A stretch of DNA of 64,000 nt from Ascaris suum (GCA_013433145.1 CM024170.1:4855459-4919458); one strand, 5' to 3'. Shown: positions 34,701-49,266, counted from the first letter of the stretch. Notes: a model not told the origin generated them from the sequence alone. Made by a program: numbers and translations.

Positions 34701-37700
34701 CTTCTCATTTACAGTTTCTTAGGCGGTCATTAAGTTCGTGCATTCAGCCGTTTCATTGCATTTTCTAGTTTTATTAAATTCACACTTGCAACTTGCACAG
34801 TTTTGGATGGAATAAATTCTCTACCTGAAGCCATAGAAGCCAAGTGCAAAATGACAAGTGCCACTCACTTCGGCATCCGTTAAAATGGCTTCTTTCTTGT
34901 GTTTTCTATTATTATGCCCTTCATATAAAATTTGCGCTCATGTTGTTCTCTAAGCGCGCACTGTGGCGACTCCTTGTCTGTGAGTGTGCACGTGTATGTC
35001 TGTCTGTGTGCGCGATAGTTTCAATTCCACAAACTTTGAATCAGAGGTTACGAAATTCATGAGTGTAATAGATTTCACAGAGTGGCCACTTACCATCGTT
35101 GGTTTTGAAACGCTAATTTCGAAACGACGCTTGGACGTTTGAAATTGAAAAATTACTGTATTTTATCTATGGGATGTAATTCTTTCAAAGAGAATTTGTA
35201 GTGAAAATATGAAAGTTTCATTCTGTATATTCTACGTCGAGTTGCTCCTTATAAACTGGTAGTGGAGAAGTGCTTCTTTTTGCATGCTATGAACATTTCC
35301 TTCTAACACCACTCATCCATAATTTTTAAGCAGTGCGGATGCGAGCGGTTTTATTTAAAAAAAACTTTCTTCCAATAATCTTAGAGATTCTACCATGATT
35401 AGAAACGTTTCAAACCTAAAATCATAAAAGTACTGTTGCACCATCAAACTTGTGAGACCTATGGTTGCTGACAACCCATTTGCAACAGTAATTTGAGTTT
35501 CTTATTCCATCTCTACTACCAGATAACAATTCCCTAACTTCATATTATCAGCAAAAGACGCCCTAGCAAATTGGCATCGACAGAATACAAACATTCACTC
35601 AACTTTTCAAGTCAACCAATTTCTCGGCTGCATCGCTCTTAAACTCTTCCTTCCCGTTCGCGCCTCCCTTGCCCTCGATCCAAAAAGATATGCGAAATTG
35701 CTCTAACATCGAACTTTTATTTTCACAGCAGTCCACTTCGTGTTGACTTTCTACTCAGCTGAAGGAAGCGCATTTAAGCTGACCATGAGAGCAAATGATT
35801 TTATTTCTTTTCCCTTGGAATTTATCGATGATTTCATGGTTGATAGTAGTCTTATGTTGTAAAGCAATGTCTCTCCAAGATGGCTTTGATATTTATTGGT
35901 CGAAATGAAGTCACAAGAATTCGAATTCCTTCTTATATCCATAAATGTGTCGAGAATCACCGATTGAGGGCGAAGAATATTACCCTAAAGATTGGCAGTG
36001 ACAAACGATTTTAGTTATTAAAAGCAAAATGAATATCCTTCTGCGCTTTTCAAACGGCGAAAACCTATCTCTGCATTAATTTTGACTCATAAACTTTTTC
36101 CGCCCACTAGCAAGCAATTTAGATAGAGAAGAGTATTAAGTTTAAGCTTGTACATTCCTCCAACTACTTTCCCCTTCCATCGCTCCATCTCTTCTTCGAT
36201 GCCAATTTTTCCACTGAACGCCCTCAGTTATTTGTGAACTGCTTGGAACCAATAAGCTCCCAATAATTGTGAGCGACTGCGTTCAGCCGAGGTCAAGAAA
36301 CTGTTGTTCTAGTGATGTCTCTGTAAACAACGACAAAGTGGAATCGTCATTTATCCGTTCTGTTGGTGCACGAAGATGCTGTGCACTATTCGCGCTTCAC
36401 CAGTTTACGTTGTTTGAATTTCAACTCTATCTTAACGAAAATGCTTCAACGCTCTCTTGGTGCCATCGGCAAACAAATGCTTGTGCTATGCACACATCAA
36501 CACCAACACGGACTTCTTCATGACCCTTCCTTAGAAACTATACTAAGCGTGATGCTTTTTTAAAACATAAGTTGCCCTGGCATGTAAGATTCGCCAGATG
36601 GTGCTCCACAAGGTCACCGCATTTGCATTTGAAATTTGCATCTAGAGTATTGCAGATGGGATGCAGTGATGCAATTTTATTGTCCTAATCTTCCATCTGA
36701 ACGTATCATTACCGTTATATATCCCTTCCCTCTATCAATCTTCACACAAAAACCAAGAGTGAAACTTGCAGCTAACTGTTGCGATCTATTTTTTCCTTGC
36801 AGCAACAAAGTTCACCGCTAATTGCAAGTTAATTGAAGTCGATAAAAGTGCAGACATATCAGAGCAATCCTATAAATCTTGCTGTTTCTAGTTGGAACCG
36901 AAGTACGGATTGCGACAGCAACCGCACGATTGCATTGCGTGTGTGAGAGAATTTTCGAGAACGGTCTATATTGCACTGCAAGATGCAATCAACCAATTCA
37001 AACAGTGATGCATCGTAAGTCCACAAGCATTTCTTATAACTCGACAGATCGAAGAAGTTAAGCATCTTCATTTCAAACGAGTGCGCATAAAAAGGCGATC
37101 TAAATTTTCCCACTTTTCCATCGTAATCTTTAAACGTCAGATAACATTCGAGTAAGGTGGTTGAGAAGTAATGAGGTTATATTTTAAAAATAATCTCATC
37201 GTTTTTTTCTTTCTATTTTATGTGCCTTTGCAATTTGAAATTTGCAAATTGCATTATTGCAATCTCATATCTGCGCGCATGCATATGTACGTCTTTCTGC
37301 CCTGTAGTTCCAATCCAACCGACTAAAGCTAGAGCTATGAAATTTGCTGGGCACAGGACAGCTCGTAGAATAACCTCATATAACAACATTGGCGTTGATC
37401 CATTAACTTCGACAAGGATTATGAACGTCTAATAGCGCCGAACAAATGCGTTCATCTTATACCTCTGTGATGTTCCTTTCATATCGGGTCACCGAAAAAC
37501 GAATCTTTTATGGATTCATGGCAGCAGTCAGATCAGTAGAAATATATAAGGGCATTAGTCTGCGAGCAATAGTTTTTGTTGTTACCTTACGAAACTTATA
37601 AAACTGGGTGCTCAGCGAGCAGAACGCAAAACCACATGTCATACCAATTACTTTGCACGAGAAGCGATTTCTGGCGCCTTGCCAATGGAAAATTTGAAAA

Positions 37701-40700
37701 AGTGACGTCATTTTCTTTAGCACGCTTCTTTCAAATATAGATGCCGGAAATGTTGAACTGGCCCTACTTAGAAAGTTACCAGTTCCACATCTTTAAACTG
37801 TCGAAGTTGAACCACGTTTGGTACTTGCGGCGAACAAAATTTGCAATTCAACACTTGGCAAGGTGCGAGAAATCGGTTCTCGTAATGTACGATTCAAAAT
37901 TAAACGTTGCGCTTCATTGGGATAGTTTTTCATTTACTTGCATGTGGTTATGTAGGGTAAATTGATATTGAAGGGTTGAAAATTTAACGCTTTCTGATGA
38001 GACCTGTTGAAAATTTCTGTTTATTGCGCAGATTCCCATCGTCTGAATGCACCCTCTCAAGACCCCCGATACGCGGATTAAAGTGGCTACTCCCCTCCTA
38101 CCCGTTGAGTGGAAATGGGCGAGTTGCCTAATGTTGTACTGTTGCGTCCTTAATTCATATGAATGAACTGTCGTGATAGGAAAAATCCTTCGATACATGC
38201 TCTTTGCAAATCTGTTTATGAAATAACCGATCGCATTAATATATAACAACTAATAAACAATAAAGTTATACCACGTCCGGTTTGGCCTACATCACCGAGC
38301 ATTGCAGATTCCTCAACTTCGAATTCTTTTCGAACCGCAATCGGCCGTTTGTACAACACTGCTGTCTTACTATATTTCATGGTAAATTAAGGAATGAAGA
38401 ACTGATATAGACGATGTTCAATGGGAATGAAATTAGAGAACGGGTAGCCCTATAAGCAAATAGCACCCACTGAATTTCATAATTGTCACTTCCCGAACAC
38501 GCGAATGCAAAGAACAAAAGGCGCAAAGGCATGCATTTTACAGAAATTGTGATTCTGGCCTCTCGTATATTGCTTACATCCAATGCACTTTGCAGAAATT
38601 TGCAAAGATGCAGGAAACTGTACTTCTAAGATCGGCTATTGGAATATGGTTTCACTGACAGAAAAATGTTAATGTACTGTTGTTTAAATTTGTATTTTCA
38701 TTGCACATATTGATTTTCAATCGGATTCACGTCGACAATGTGCATGTTGTGCTCTATACAACTGTGCTTTGTTGATTTCTTTCTATTTGACAGAGGAAAG
38801 CAATTTCTTCAGTATCGTTGAAATTTGATGGAGTCAGCCTTCACTGAACTTGCTCTGTTCTTTCGCTGTCTGCCGTTCGGTTGAAAGCATTGTTAAGTTT
38901 GAACGCATTTGTTTCCTTTCATATATCGTTTTTCTTTGTTTCTCTTTTTCGTTTGTTGAGCCGAACCGTTCAACGTGGTTCTATCACACATTTATCTGAA
39001 GATTGATGTAACGTTTATGTGTTACATCACACGTTCTCAAAATTGACGAACGATCGTTGAACGCTATAAAGTTTATAAACCATTAATTTTTAATCATCAA
39101 CTAGTAAATCAATCCCTTTTGAAATGACAAGATATCAATTTGCCCGTTCTTTATGATTGGCATTAAGTGAAATCATTCCTTCGAAGTCAATATGATGGGA
39201 TCACAAGATCGCTCAACCGATAACATCCTATTTTTAACGATTTTTTCGACATTTGTTTTGTGCCTTTCTATAAGCAGTCATTCTAAATAAGCGGAAATAT
39301 GTGCTAGAGGGCTTTAATGCAAAATGCATTTTCACTGTTCGATTGATGAATCTTTAATTATCGCTTTAATTATCAACAAAAATGAATTATATATGAAATA
39401 AGGTACTCATATTTTAACTTATGAAATGGCCGAGGCAAATCCCTTACCAACGATTCGTTCTTCCTCTTTGTTCAGTTCGACTCTTCGTAAAATACAACGT
39501 AAATGGTCACATGTTGTGCAAAATTTTAGACATATTTGAGCGTCTACAAAATTTTTTGATGTCAGTGGACGCAATTGAACACTAGTGTGGTCAGTCTTAT
39601 TTGCTGTGTAAATTGTACCGCTGAGCTGCACTCTTTGCGTTCGATGCCACATTTGATGAAACGCTCAAGAAACGGACACACATATAGGTGCAGATGCACA
39701 ATATCATTTGCAAACGACAATCTGCAAAAGTGTTTCGTTACTGAAAAGCGACAATTTTTTTTTCAGCTGAACTTATAAACGGGAAGCTTTTTACTTGCCC
39801 ATTGATTCTTCATAATTCAGAGGTCAGCATCCTTCGGCCGTTATCATACTAATGAGTTTTTTCGGCGTTATCATACGATAAGGAAGCCTCAAATGAAATA
39901 AAACTCTCCACCACGAAGAGATTCCCTCACATTAGTGCAAATACAAAAACGATCAAGCAACGTCTTTCTACTCATGAATTTGCTTTCTGCCTAACTGAAT
40001 TGCTTTTTTGCGTTCGTTTTTCTTTAAAAAAAATCTGAATGTCCAATTTTCAGTGACAGTGACCAAATCGGGGATTTGAGAAGAAAGAAGTTCTTTTCAA
40101 CGCCAGCACTCTATTGTAAATTGTAAGGTTCAAAATTGTGCTTCATAGTTCTTCCTCTTTGTGAATTGAAACTGCCGGAATAGCAAACCTATACAATCCA
40201 TGCAATACCGCGAATTCATTTAGTGATTCTTTTTTTAAACCTAAACTGCAAAGAACGCATGAAAATTCAGATTATTCTCTTTATTTCAAGCCGATGCGTG
40301 ACTTTTACTGAAGTAAATTGCATCTTATTTTCAATGCAAATTGGCGTTCCTCTTCTATGATTTATAAAGAATTGATGAGTTTGGCACATTCCACTGAGGT
40401 GATCTAAACAAACGTTCTGCGATTTGACACTTTTATATCAGGTAAAGCAAGCAGTGGTAAGGATCATTATCGACCAATGTGGGGCGGTGGTTTTGTAATT
40501 TAAATTTATTTTTCTTTCTATCAGTACTGTGCTCTGAACAACTTTTCTAAAATAATAGTAGGAATTGCACGAAAATTTGTTCAGCTGCTTTGAAAGTGGA
40601 TCAAAGAAAAAACAGTATTCAGGAAGTTTCGCCTCTTTGATGTAGAGGTTTGTGATCTTTAAGCGTTCGGTGTGGTCGCTTTTGTTCTGTTTCGAAGATT

Positions 40701-41944
40701 TTTTCTTAACTCTTTTCATTTTCACTTTTATTATTACGCTGAACGCTTTTGATGGAACATAAAACTAATCAAAAATTAGGAAATGAATAATCAATTTTTA
40801 AATGGAATGAAATCGGTTGAGAATTTTTACGACGCAAATTTATGAGAATGTCAAATAAATCGATACGTTTTTCATAAGACCACGTCACGGATAAGGCGTT
40901 GCAGTATAGTGTGAGCAGGAGAAATGCTAGCTTGCAAGCGCTATCATCAACGCATCTAGTAACGAACCTTCCATACTTTTGTGGTCATCGATCTTTTAAA
41001 TTTGGAAAATAAGTTTGCACTAATTGAATGTTATTATTGTAGACGATATCTATGATGTGGTGAAATATCTTCAGAGTTCATCTCAACCTTCGCCAGTATT
41101 CGTTGTTTTTCTATGCAAGCAGTCTCTGTAAGGAGGTGATTTTCTTAAAAAAGCTTTTAATGGACTTACAAGTGCCGAGTGAATATTATCACAGGATATT
41201 TCATTTCTTCATTCTGATCGATTTTGATTGATCTTAGTTGACTGCTTGAGTTTCTTTCTTGGAAAAGAATTTGATCATTCCAACTGATCACCTCTCTTTC
41301 ATTATCACTTCGTCGGTTACATCAACCTGCGAATGGTGATCATGCGTCGTTCGTGACTGTGACCCTTAATCCAAATAGAGCTGCATATGAACGCAAAGAA
41401 AAGTTGGTGTTCAAAGATGAAGCGGTCGACCAATTCAGCTGGTCGAATTTCAGTGATTACGGTTAGAAATGCAGAAAGCGGTAAAGGAAATGCCTCCTTC
41501 ATTTGAGCTCTAGTCAGTGCTCTTCCTCTTCAAAATCGAGCCTTTAAAATCTTTAATCCACTGCTTATGAACTCACCGCAAATATTAGACATTAGCATAC
41601 AAGAGATAGATGTCGCTTTCTATTTCGGCATTTGCCTTCATTCAACGAGTAATGCCAATCTGTAAGACAGTCGTGACAGCTCTAAAAGTTCCATCCTACC
41701 AAAGAGTAATTCTGAATCTGAGAGAAATAAATTAGGGCATTTTTACTTCCTTTCGCTTCTCCCGCTCTTCCTCTGCATAAATTACATAAACCACTAGGTG
41801 ACGTGCACAACTTTCAAGTATCCTCTCGAATTCACGTCGGTAGCGTCTGCTGATAACAATGCGCCATAAGAATGAACTTGTCATAGATGGTAGAGCGCTC
41901 TTTTTCCGAACAAATCAATGCTGCTGATTTAGAATGGGTTTTTC

Positions 41945-42055
41945 TTTGCATGCACTTTTGCAAAGGTGCATTGCAAAAGCGAACTGTAGCAGTGCCGTAT
42001 TTTTGTGTGTGTATGTATGCGTCCGTATCCGGTTTTTGCATTCGTATTTGTCCGG
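41945..42055. repeat. diverged TGCAAA-rich repeat copy, inverted relative to 5401-5475
   Basis: Read in reverse complement, it shows a CGCATACATACACACACAAAAA-like stretch, then a GC-bearing spacer and CTTTTGCAATGCAC. This parallels the order at 5401-5475 (ACGCACACAAAAAGGCATGCC, then ACTTTTGCAATGCAAAT). Similarity is partial and judged by eye. Confidence 0.45.
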
Positions 42056-42121
42056 TACTTTCAAACCAAAAACGTTCTGCAAAATCTCCTTTTCATATGA
42101 TCGCGTAAAATGGACCGTCAG

Positions 42122-42180
42122 TAAGACATGATAGTTTAATTTCTCAAGCTTATTACTTCTTCACAGTTTATGAAGCCCGT
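42122..42180 (+). repeat. 59-bp exact direct repeat, copy 1
   Basis: TAAGACATGATAGTTTAATT through TTTATGAAGCCCGT is identical to 42476-42534. The two copies bracket 295 bp of unrelated sequence. Confidence 0.97.
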
Positions 42181-42475
42181 GTGAAAATAATTTTTTAAAA
42201 TCTTTTCATGTCTACGGATTCTCCTGATGTCCATAGATCAAAATGAAAAATAATACGAAAGGTGATCCTGCGCTTCGCGTTGTACTCATTAAATCACTTA
42301 ACAGTAGCTGTGGTGGTTCCCGAGTTCGATTTACCTGGCTGACAGGTAGGCGAATATGTGCAGAAACACGCAAATACTCAGCGTGATCAGAATGCGCTGC
42401 TGTGGAGCAAACCGGCAAAGATTTATGTTGACTTATTTATTGCTGAATACTAGCAGGAGCGGTCGGGGGGTTAAC

Positions 42476-42534
42476 TAAGACATGATAGTTTAATTTCTCA
42501 AGCTTATTACTTCTTCACAGTTTATGAAGCCCGT
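42476..42534 (+). repeat. 59-bp exact direct repeat, copy 2
   Basis: Identical to 42122-42180 over all 59 positions. The bases on either side differ, so the boundaries are sharp. Confidence 0.97.
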
Positions 42535-42652
42535 CGAAGATTTGAGGGAACGTAAAAGCGCACATCATGCTAACTCAATTTGCTTGTCTCTCCTCTTACT
42601 TTCCACGCTATCAAATTTCTCTAAAATTATCGCAGAAAATAACCGAAATCTT

Positions 42653-42807
42653 TCAAATTTGCTCTTTACGAACATCGATAACATTTTTGAAAGTCGTTAG
42701 ATTGCGCTGAAAATTGCCCTCTTCAGAGAAATGTTTCCGCCAGTAATCCACTGAAATATTTGCTTGCTCGAAAGAATTTCTTCGGATTTCATTAACTTCC
42801 ATCGGCT
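42653..42807 (-). CDS. candidate exon, 50 codons to stop
   Basis: The minus-strand acceptor GCAAATTTTCAG is followed, after two bases, by PMEVNEIRRNSFEQANISVD and then YWRKHFSEEGNFQRN, ending in a TGA at 42653. Possible donors before the stop are AAT|GTTATC and GAT|GTTCGT. The charged, aromatic-bearing reading looks like protein, but another frame over the same bases also stays open for 36 codons, so the evidence is weak. No partner exons were identified and the family is unknown. Confidence 0.22.
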
Positions 42808-45800
42808 CTGAAAATTTGCATTTTTTTTTGCACTTTTATGTTAAATGTGTTTCTATCGCGCCATTGCGGTTGAATCACAACTCAAAGGTCGTCTTTTAAT
42901 GCGAAAGTTGGATTTCCCTTTTCTGCAGTAATCTCGCTCTCTCTATAACATTCTTACGAAGAGATTAGGAAGCGCCTTCTATTGAATACGCAACAAAGTA
43001 AAAACTTTTTTCGATTGTCCATTTGTTGAAAATTGGCGAACATTGCTGAAAAGTGAAGAAATGATTGCGACTCTTTCAAAAAAATAGAAGAAAAAAAAAA
43101 CGTTTTCTTGCGCCCATAAAAGTTTTAGCAGCTTTTATTGTTTTGCATGAGAGCGACCTTCAACAGTGTTCAGAAAATGACGGATCTTGGGAAGTGTTTA
43201 CAGATGGGCAGTCGTCAGTCTGCCAAATTCCTTATTGAATCGTTTCCTATGGGAAATAATTTCCAGCATCATCGAACATAAGAAAGTCATTACTTTTCTT
43301 TATAGATAAGTACAACAAGAATGTTTCAATAATTTGATAAAAGCTGCGGAAATGTTGCACTCAATAAACTGGTTAAAAGCTCAACTATGAACATTTCGCT
43401 TGAACCTTCATGTAAAAATCAAAATATAATTTCCACTCTTCTCCAAGGACATAAATTTTTGCAGTTTGGGTTGTGGAGAGAGGGAAGAATACTCAACGTC
43501 TAAGAAACTTTTGTTGAATCAGCAAGCAATTTTCATTCGAAAATATTTCCCTTCGTTCCCTTCATCCTCCTTCCAACCGCACTCATTTCCAAACAAAATC
43601 AAACAATCAAAAAGGAATTAATGAGTTTTCACCATGATTGAGCTCAAAAGTTGTCTTTAAAAAAACTGTCATAAAAATCTTAGAAAAGTTGACATCCGGT
43701 GGAAATGAAACGCATTTTTGAAATTGGATTTGCGAAATTTCATAAAATGCGAAATAACTCGTCAACACAATTTAGTGAAGATGTAAAACGATAACACATT
43801 CAGGTGTTAGTGCAAAATAAACTCGCGCTCAGACCCACAAAAACTTCTTCGATACGTGTGAACTTTTTTCCGCTTCTATCGATTACATTCAACGAATATT
43901 ATTTACAAGTTGTTCTTTCAATTGGCGTTATATTGTCACTGTTCTTGTTCAGTTTTCATATTATTACATCTGATATATTATAACTTTTAGGGCTTTTATT
44001 TAACGATATATTTTCCATTGAAATCTCCATTTCATGAAGTTTGCTCTCAATGTTGAAAAATAATAATTTTTCTCGTTTAGTAGCGTTTATTTATTTCGAT
44101 TGATGAGAGTAAAATTCGCCTTTTTTTCTTATCCCTGTGATGTAATATGGGAAGCTTTTACGGCGTTCTATTAAATGGAGCGATCTGAATTTAATTTGAT
44201 GGCAGTGTTTGCTCACATCTTCTCTTCTTGTTATATTATACTTTTGCAGTGCTTCAGTTAATAGATTTTGATCCTCCTGAAACTGCAGATTTTTCGCTTA
44301 AACTAGCGATTTTTATTTAAAGTTTTTTTTACTCTTCTCTTTACGACTTTGCTGAGGGTGTTGATTGAGTGAATAAAAGTAGCTAATTGATTCTATCGTC
44401 TAATAGCAGCGCAACAAATGTTTGAAGTTGATTGCTTTGTTTGATCTGATTTGAATAGCAACAATATTTACATACCACAAAATCTTGACTAGTCCAACGA
44501 AAGGGGAGGCGATGTTATGACATTTCAACGTGCCACAGCGTGCACTCAGTTTAGGACCGGGGTTAAATATGTCGATCGACAGGTGCAAAGTGACGTAGAG
44601 GTTGTACTTGGTTTACGATAAGCTTGCAATGGCTAGGATATTCGAAGGAACTATATTTGAGAAGGGAGGTGGAAATATATTTGAGATGTCGTCTCGAGAG
44701 GTGGAGATGAATTTTAGGATGGAAGAGGTGGTTTATATTACGGTGATTTATAATACAAAAATAATTGTATAAATCACATAGATTAGTGTTAAATTCATTC
44801 CAGCAGATTTTGCTGCACATTGACAGCCGAACGCAAATGAAAGCGCGGCATCTAACTTCATCGATCATCACTAGCAGACAAATGGGTGGATTTATGTAAA
44901 GTGTTGAGTGCGGCAAACACAACCAACAATATATGCAAATGAGCATTGCACTTGGCTTAACCCCTTGCATCACATCGCGCTTCTACCAAAGAGTACAGCT
45001 GAAGAATTCTTGTGCTCAAAAATTATTTCTTCTTTAATATTCGAGAACTTGTAATTTCGGTATGTTTATATTGTTTATGAATCGAGTTGAACAGGTTGCT
45101 TAGACATTTTAGGTGAATCAAGGGAGAGCATTGTAGTTGCTTAAACTTGATGTTGAACAGGCTTTTTTTTATTGAGCTGAAATGAGATGTAACAATGAAA
45201 CCCGCGTTCGCACAAGCATGGCACTGACGGTATCTGCAAGCGTCTGTGATACTGGCCGCTATAGCAGTGAATATGAATAGTGTTCTTCATGTAGTAAATA
45301 GAAAAAGATATCAGAGGGACTGGAATGATATCTGCATGCGCTATACGTTGCCTCAAGTCGACGGATCAAGTTCGAATGCACCAAAATGTTCATACAGCAT
45401 TAGATAGACGATAAACGATGGAATTTTTCAAAACTCAATGCGCAACTATGCCAGTGAAGATGGCACGATATGTGCTTTTTGCAATCTGTTCAACAAATTA
45501 GCCAGTTTCATAAGTAGCCAGCAAATAATAGAGTATGCGGAAAAATGCCCCACGTTTTCGTTGACCGTTCCATTCGCATAAAATCTGCCTTGTGAAGCTT
45601 GTTTTTTTTTTTTTGAGGTGTGTTCCACTGCAAAAACTAACCTGATATGGTACAGAATTTAGGTGGATTATGGTTATGCTTAAGTGTTAAAAACTTTTTT
45701 CTCAGTTAATTGAGAGGATTGGAATTTGGCGCAATGACATCTTTCATTGAAGTTTTAACATAAGAGATTTCATTGCTTCAGCTGCATTGATTTCAGAAGC

Positions 45801-47409
45801 TGAAACTATCGTGGAAATAGATAGACATGCAAATATGTGACATCACAATCCGCTTTGCAAATGCAAATTTATAAAAGCGCATGAAATCAGAATTTTTTTT
45901 TTTTGCGGATATGCAGAACGCATAATTATTGTAACGATAATATCGCTTGAAAAATAACTCAATTCAACTAATTATTTTTTTATTTATGGAAATGAAGCAG
46001 CTTTTTAAGTGATTTTTTGCGCTCTATATTTGTGTCGCTTGTGACCTGTAACAGTCGGTTAGTTCTCATTGAATTCAGGTTGTTTCTTCAGATACCCTTA
46101 ATTACATGGATGTAGCGGCTAGCAATAGCGATGTGTCTTTGTTTTTTTCCTTTAATATGCTTTAAAGTAGATTTTGAAATTTCGTTTTGCCATCTACGGG
46201 CATTTTTGCTTCTACAGAATGTGCTACACAGGTTTGAAGAAATTATCTCAAGTAGATTTTTATCCATAGGCATATATTGAATACGTTTATCGATTTTTCT
46301 ACTTTCTTCATTTTATTTATCAATTCGTTTGTTAATTCATATACTTTGTACATACACAGAGCATGTGTGGACTCATATTTCCGCGATTATCCATGGATAA
46401 ACTTGTAAATTTCCATAAAACCATCCACATTCTTCTTGCATGCGCACGTTGCCAAAATAGAGAACACTGAGCTCTTATGACATAGAATGCCCCCTCCCTC
46501 TTAGATCGCTGCACTGTTTTCAGGGGATGTTATGCTGTGCTTTGCTATTTGTATTGTCGCTATTCCTGCTACCCTTGCCACGAACTCGTTTTCACATCGG
46601 AAATCATTTTCTGCTTCAGCGATGTCTATTTTTACTTCTGTCACAAAAAAATACTCCATTCAATGAAAGTGATTGCTGAAGTGCTCGAAATTACGCAATA
46701 ATCATTTAGTTTTTAGCTTAGTCTATTTTAGCTAATATTAATAGCAATATTAGCTCACTTATGAAGTAAAGGAGCCGTCGCCTCTTAATCGAAAATTTCA
46801 ATTGGTTAGCGATTGAGGAAAGGCATTCGAAAAGATTGGCTTAGTGAGCTTTTCATTCATAAAAAGAGCGATAATATAGTGTAGAGTCATTTTAAGGTGT
46901 AAGGCGTTCGTGTGGTGATTTAAAACGTTTAGAAGCACCATATTGTATATTTCTGCTTGCTTATTTTTTGTTATCTCTCTATGTTTGTGTGATTTAAGAT
47001 GAAAGAACGTAGAATGTTTAATTTTGCTCTCCACGGTTAATATACTTCTCTGACAATCTGTTATTGGAATGATAATAGAAGTTTTGAGATATTTATATTA
47101 TTGAGATGTATGTAAAATTTTTTTTAACTGAATAGAGCACAAAGTTCTCTACAGCAAGAGATAAATGAAAAGAATTTGAGAGTGGTTTCTCTGTTTAAAT
47201 ACAACTCTTTAGTAATACCAATATAATAGTTGATTTCAATTTCACTTAAAAATAAGTGGGTTCATTTTTTAATTTGTTACAGTTTTCACGTTTGTTCGAG
47301 GACCGCGTTGAGAAAATCATATTGATCTGTGAACTTAATAAGTCGAGGATGATTTGTGATCACGAGCTTTTCCATTAATTTTCAGCGAATTTCTTTCAGC
47401 ACCCTCCTT

Positions 47410-47424
47410 CCCCCCCCCCCCCCC
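47410..47424 (+). repeat. 15-bp poly-C tract
   Basis: An uninterrupted C run on the plus strand, flanked by CCCTCC-type sequence. Confidence 0.97.
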
Positions 47425-48202
47425 TCCCTCTTCCCAATAATGGAGGAAAAAATATTGCTTTCACTTCAAATGAAACGATTCTCATCCATCCAGTGATATT
47501 CTTCAAAGAGATTACCAAATGAAATCTTTGCAGTTTTTCCCAAACACTAATTAATCTTCTTTGAAATACCCAGAAATGATGTCGTATAAATTATAGACTT
47601 ACTCATGAGGAGGATTATCAATTCTTTATGATGATAAATCGTCGATTAGTGACCCAAAAAAAGAGGAGAATGTCTGATATCGTTCAATTTTCTTAATCGA
47701 CTAGTTTTTGTTGCTGATGATTTTTAGCGCCATTAGATGCCACTTCATTCGTATTAAGAGTCTCCCATGGAGCGATGATCTCATTTTTCGAATTGGAATA
47801 CAGTTCGTCTGTTTTAATTCCATTTCAAATGCTTATAAGCTGTTTAATCAGAATAATCCACCCAATTCGATTACCTCAAAAGATACCATTAAGTTCATAG
47901 GCATAATAGCATAGTGTGTAACTGTATACTATTTGACATGGTCTATAGGAAATGTTTTCGAATATCTGCTTAGGTCCTTTCTATATTAGACCATCATCTT
48001 CCTCACTTGTTCACTTGTCAAGTGTTTCTTCAACTTATTTTGACATTGAAAGTGCATCTAAAGAAGCGAGAGAAAAGATAATATTTAACAGTATTACAAC
48101 GTTCAATGTTGCTATATTTTAAAGAAATAATGTAGTGCGGACAGCAGCGGTTGCTAAGAAAGAGACAGTGGGGAGGAAAAATGAGGGAGTATGACGGTTG
48201 TT

Positions 48203-48231
48203 GGGGGGGGGGGGGGGCAGGGGGGGGGGGG
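48203..48231 (+). repeat. paired poly-G tracts (G15-CA-G12)
   Basis: G15 at 48203-48217 and G12 at 48220-48231 are separated only by CA. This is the most G-quadruplex-prone stretch in the window. Confidence 0.97.
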
Positions 48232-49266
48232 AGGGAGAGTAGTGAAATATCAAATTATGCATCACATGTCACTTGTGCGAGAATTAATTTTCAGAGTATT
48301 TAACAACGTTTCTGATCGTTATTGGCACCGTTACTCTCAGAGATTTCATCACCCATAGTCCAGTCAAATGATGCATCTGCAATGTACTGTAAATGTTTTC
48401 AGATTGCCCAATAATTTGCCCATCCGGGCATGGAGTAGTGCTGTCGCTCCTCGGGTATTTCACGGGAAAGCGGAAACTTACTGTTCATATTGCAGTTATG
48501 CTTAATGAAATTTGCTTTCATTACTTAGTTAAATACAACATATTTTTAGCTCTGCAAGATAGTCGTAGGATTTCTGTATTTAAGGCAGAAAAAGTTTGAG
48601 AGGTACTCAGTCACGCTTTCAACTTGAAGTACTTACATGTTGAACTTGAGGTAAACATGATGTGCTCCCACTTCTAGTACTCACGCTTAAAGTACGTTTA
48701 ATGCTGTCGTGCATCCGTTCATCAGACTTTTTATTGACTCCTCGAGCGCATAGGAGCGTATTTGCGTACGAGTAGAAAGTGCGGAGCTATTTCATTGATT
48801 ATTTTCGGAACGAATTTCCGGAAAACGTTGCTCTCTCATTCATTGCATGCGACTACTGCATGTGTTGACAAGGTTATCGAAGCTGAAATTACCGAGGGAG
48901 TTCTTATAAGATAAAATAGTAGAGAAAGTGCTTAATTATTGATGATTTTGCGATAGGCATGTGAAATTTGAGCTAAATTTTTACTTTAGTTGACTCCTAC
49001 TGGTATTTAAATTTGCAGCTCGCATTAATTTATTAAATGGTTGATTCGTTTATTTAATTGGTTTGTTGACTAGATTCCCTTTATCGCGACTGAAGGTTTC
49101 CTCGCATAATTTAGTAAATTAATGGAATTTGCAAAATCTAAGTTATATTGACAACCATTTGTTCGACTTTTCTATCGCCGTACCCCCAGTTCGAACATTT
49201 TATTTCTTGGTCCGCAGGTGGAGAATAGGAATCGTTTGATGGAAGTGTGATCTGTTTATGACCCGT

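Larger units (their letters stand above)
29535..42121. other. no gene recognised; scattered repeats
   Basis: Landmarks are a 12-bp-arm hairpin at 30097-30124, a G+C-rich segment at about 31500-31760, and TGCAAA clusters near 36620, 37226, 38581 and 41946. Open frames are short. One ATG-initiated frame on the minus strand at 40438-40725 (95 codons, basic N-terminus MKMKRVKKKSSKQNKSDHTE) could be a small exon but has no family signature. Confidence 0.5.
42808..49266. other. no gene recognised
   Basis: Landmarks are a C15 tract at 47410-47424, paired G15 and G12 tracts at 48203-48231, and a TGCAAATGCAAATTT cluster near 45853. A minus-strand open frame at 44563-44973 (136 codons) is Cys/Ile/Leu-rich and unrecognised. 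No well-bounded exons were found. Confidence 0.5.

Noticed and set aside
37703..37710. Second TGACGTCA palindrome
   Set aside because: An 8-base word is expected about once in 64 kb, and no gene start lies next to it.
42300..42360. GAGTTCGATTTACC as a tRNA-like B box
   Set aside because: No cloverleaf could be built around it.
44563..44973. 136-codon minus-strand frame
   Set aside because: Cys/Ile/Leu-rich and without motif; A+T-rich chance ORF is the simpler explanation.
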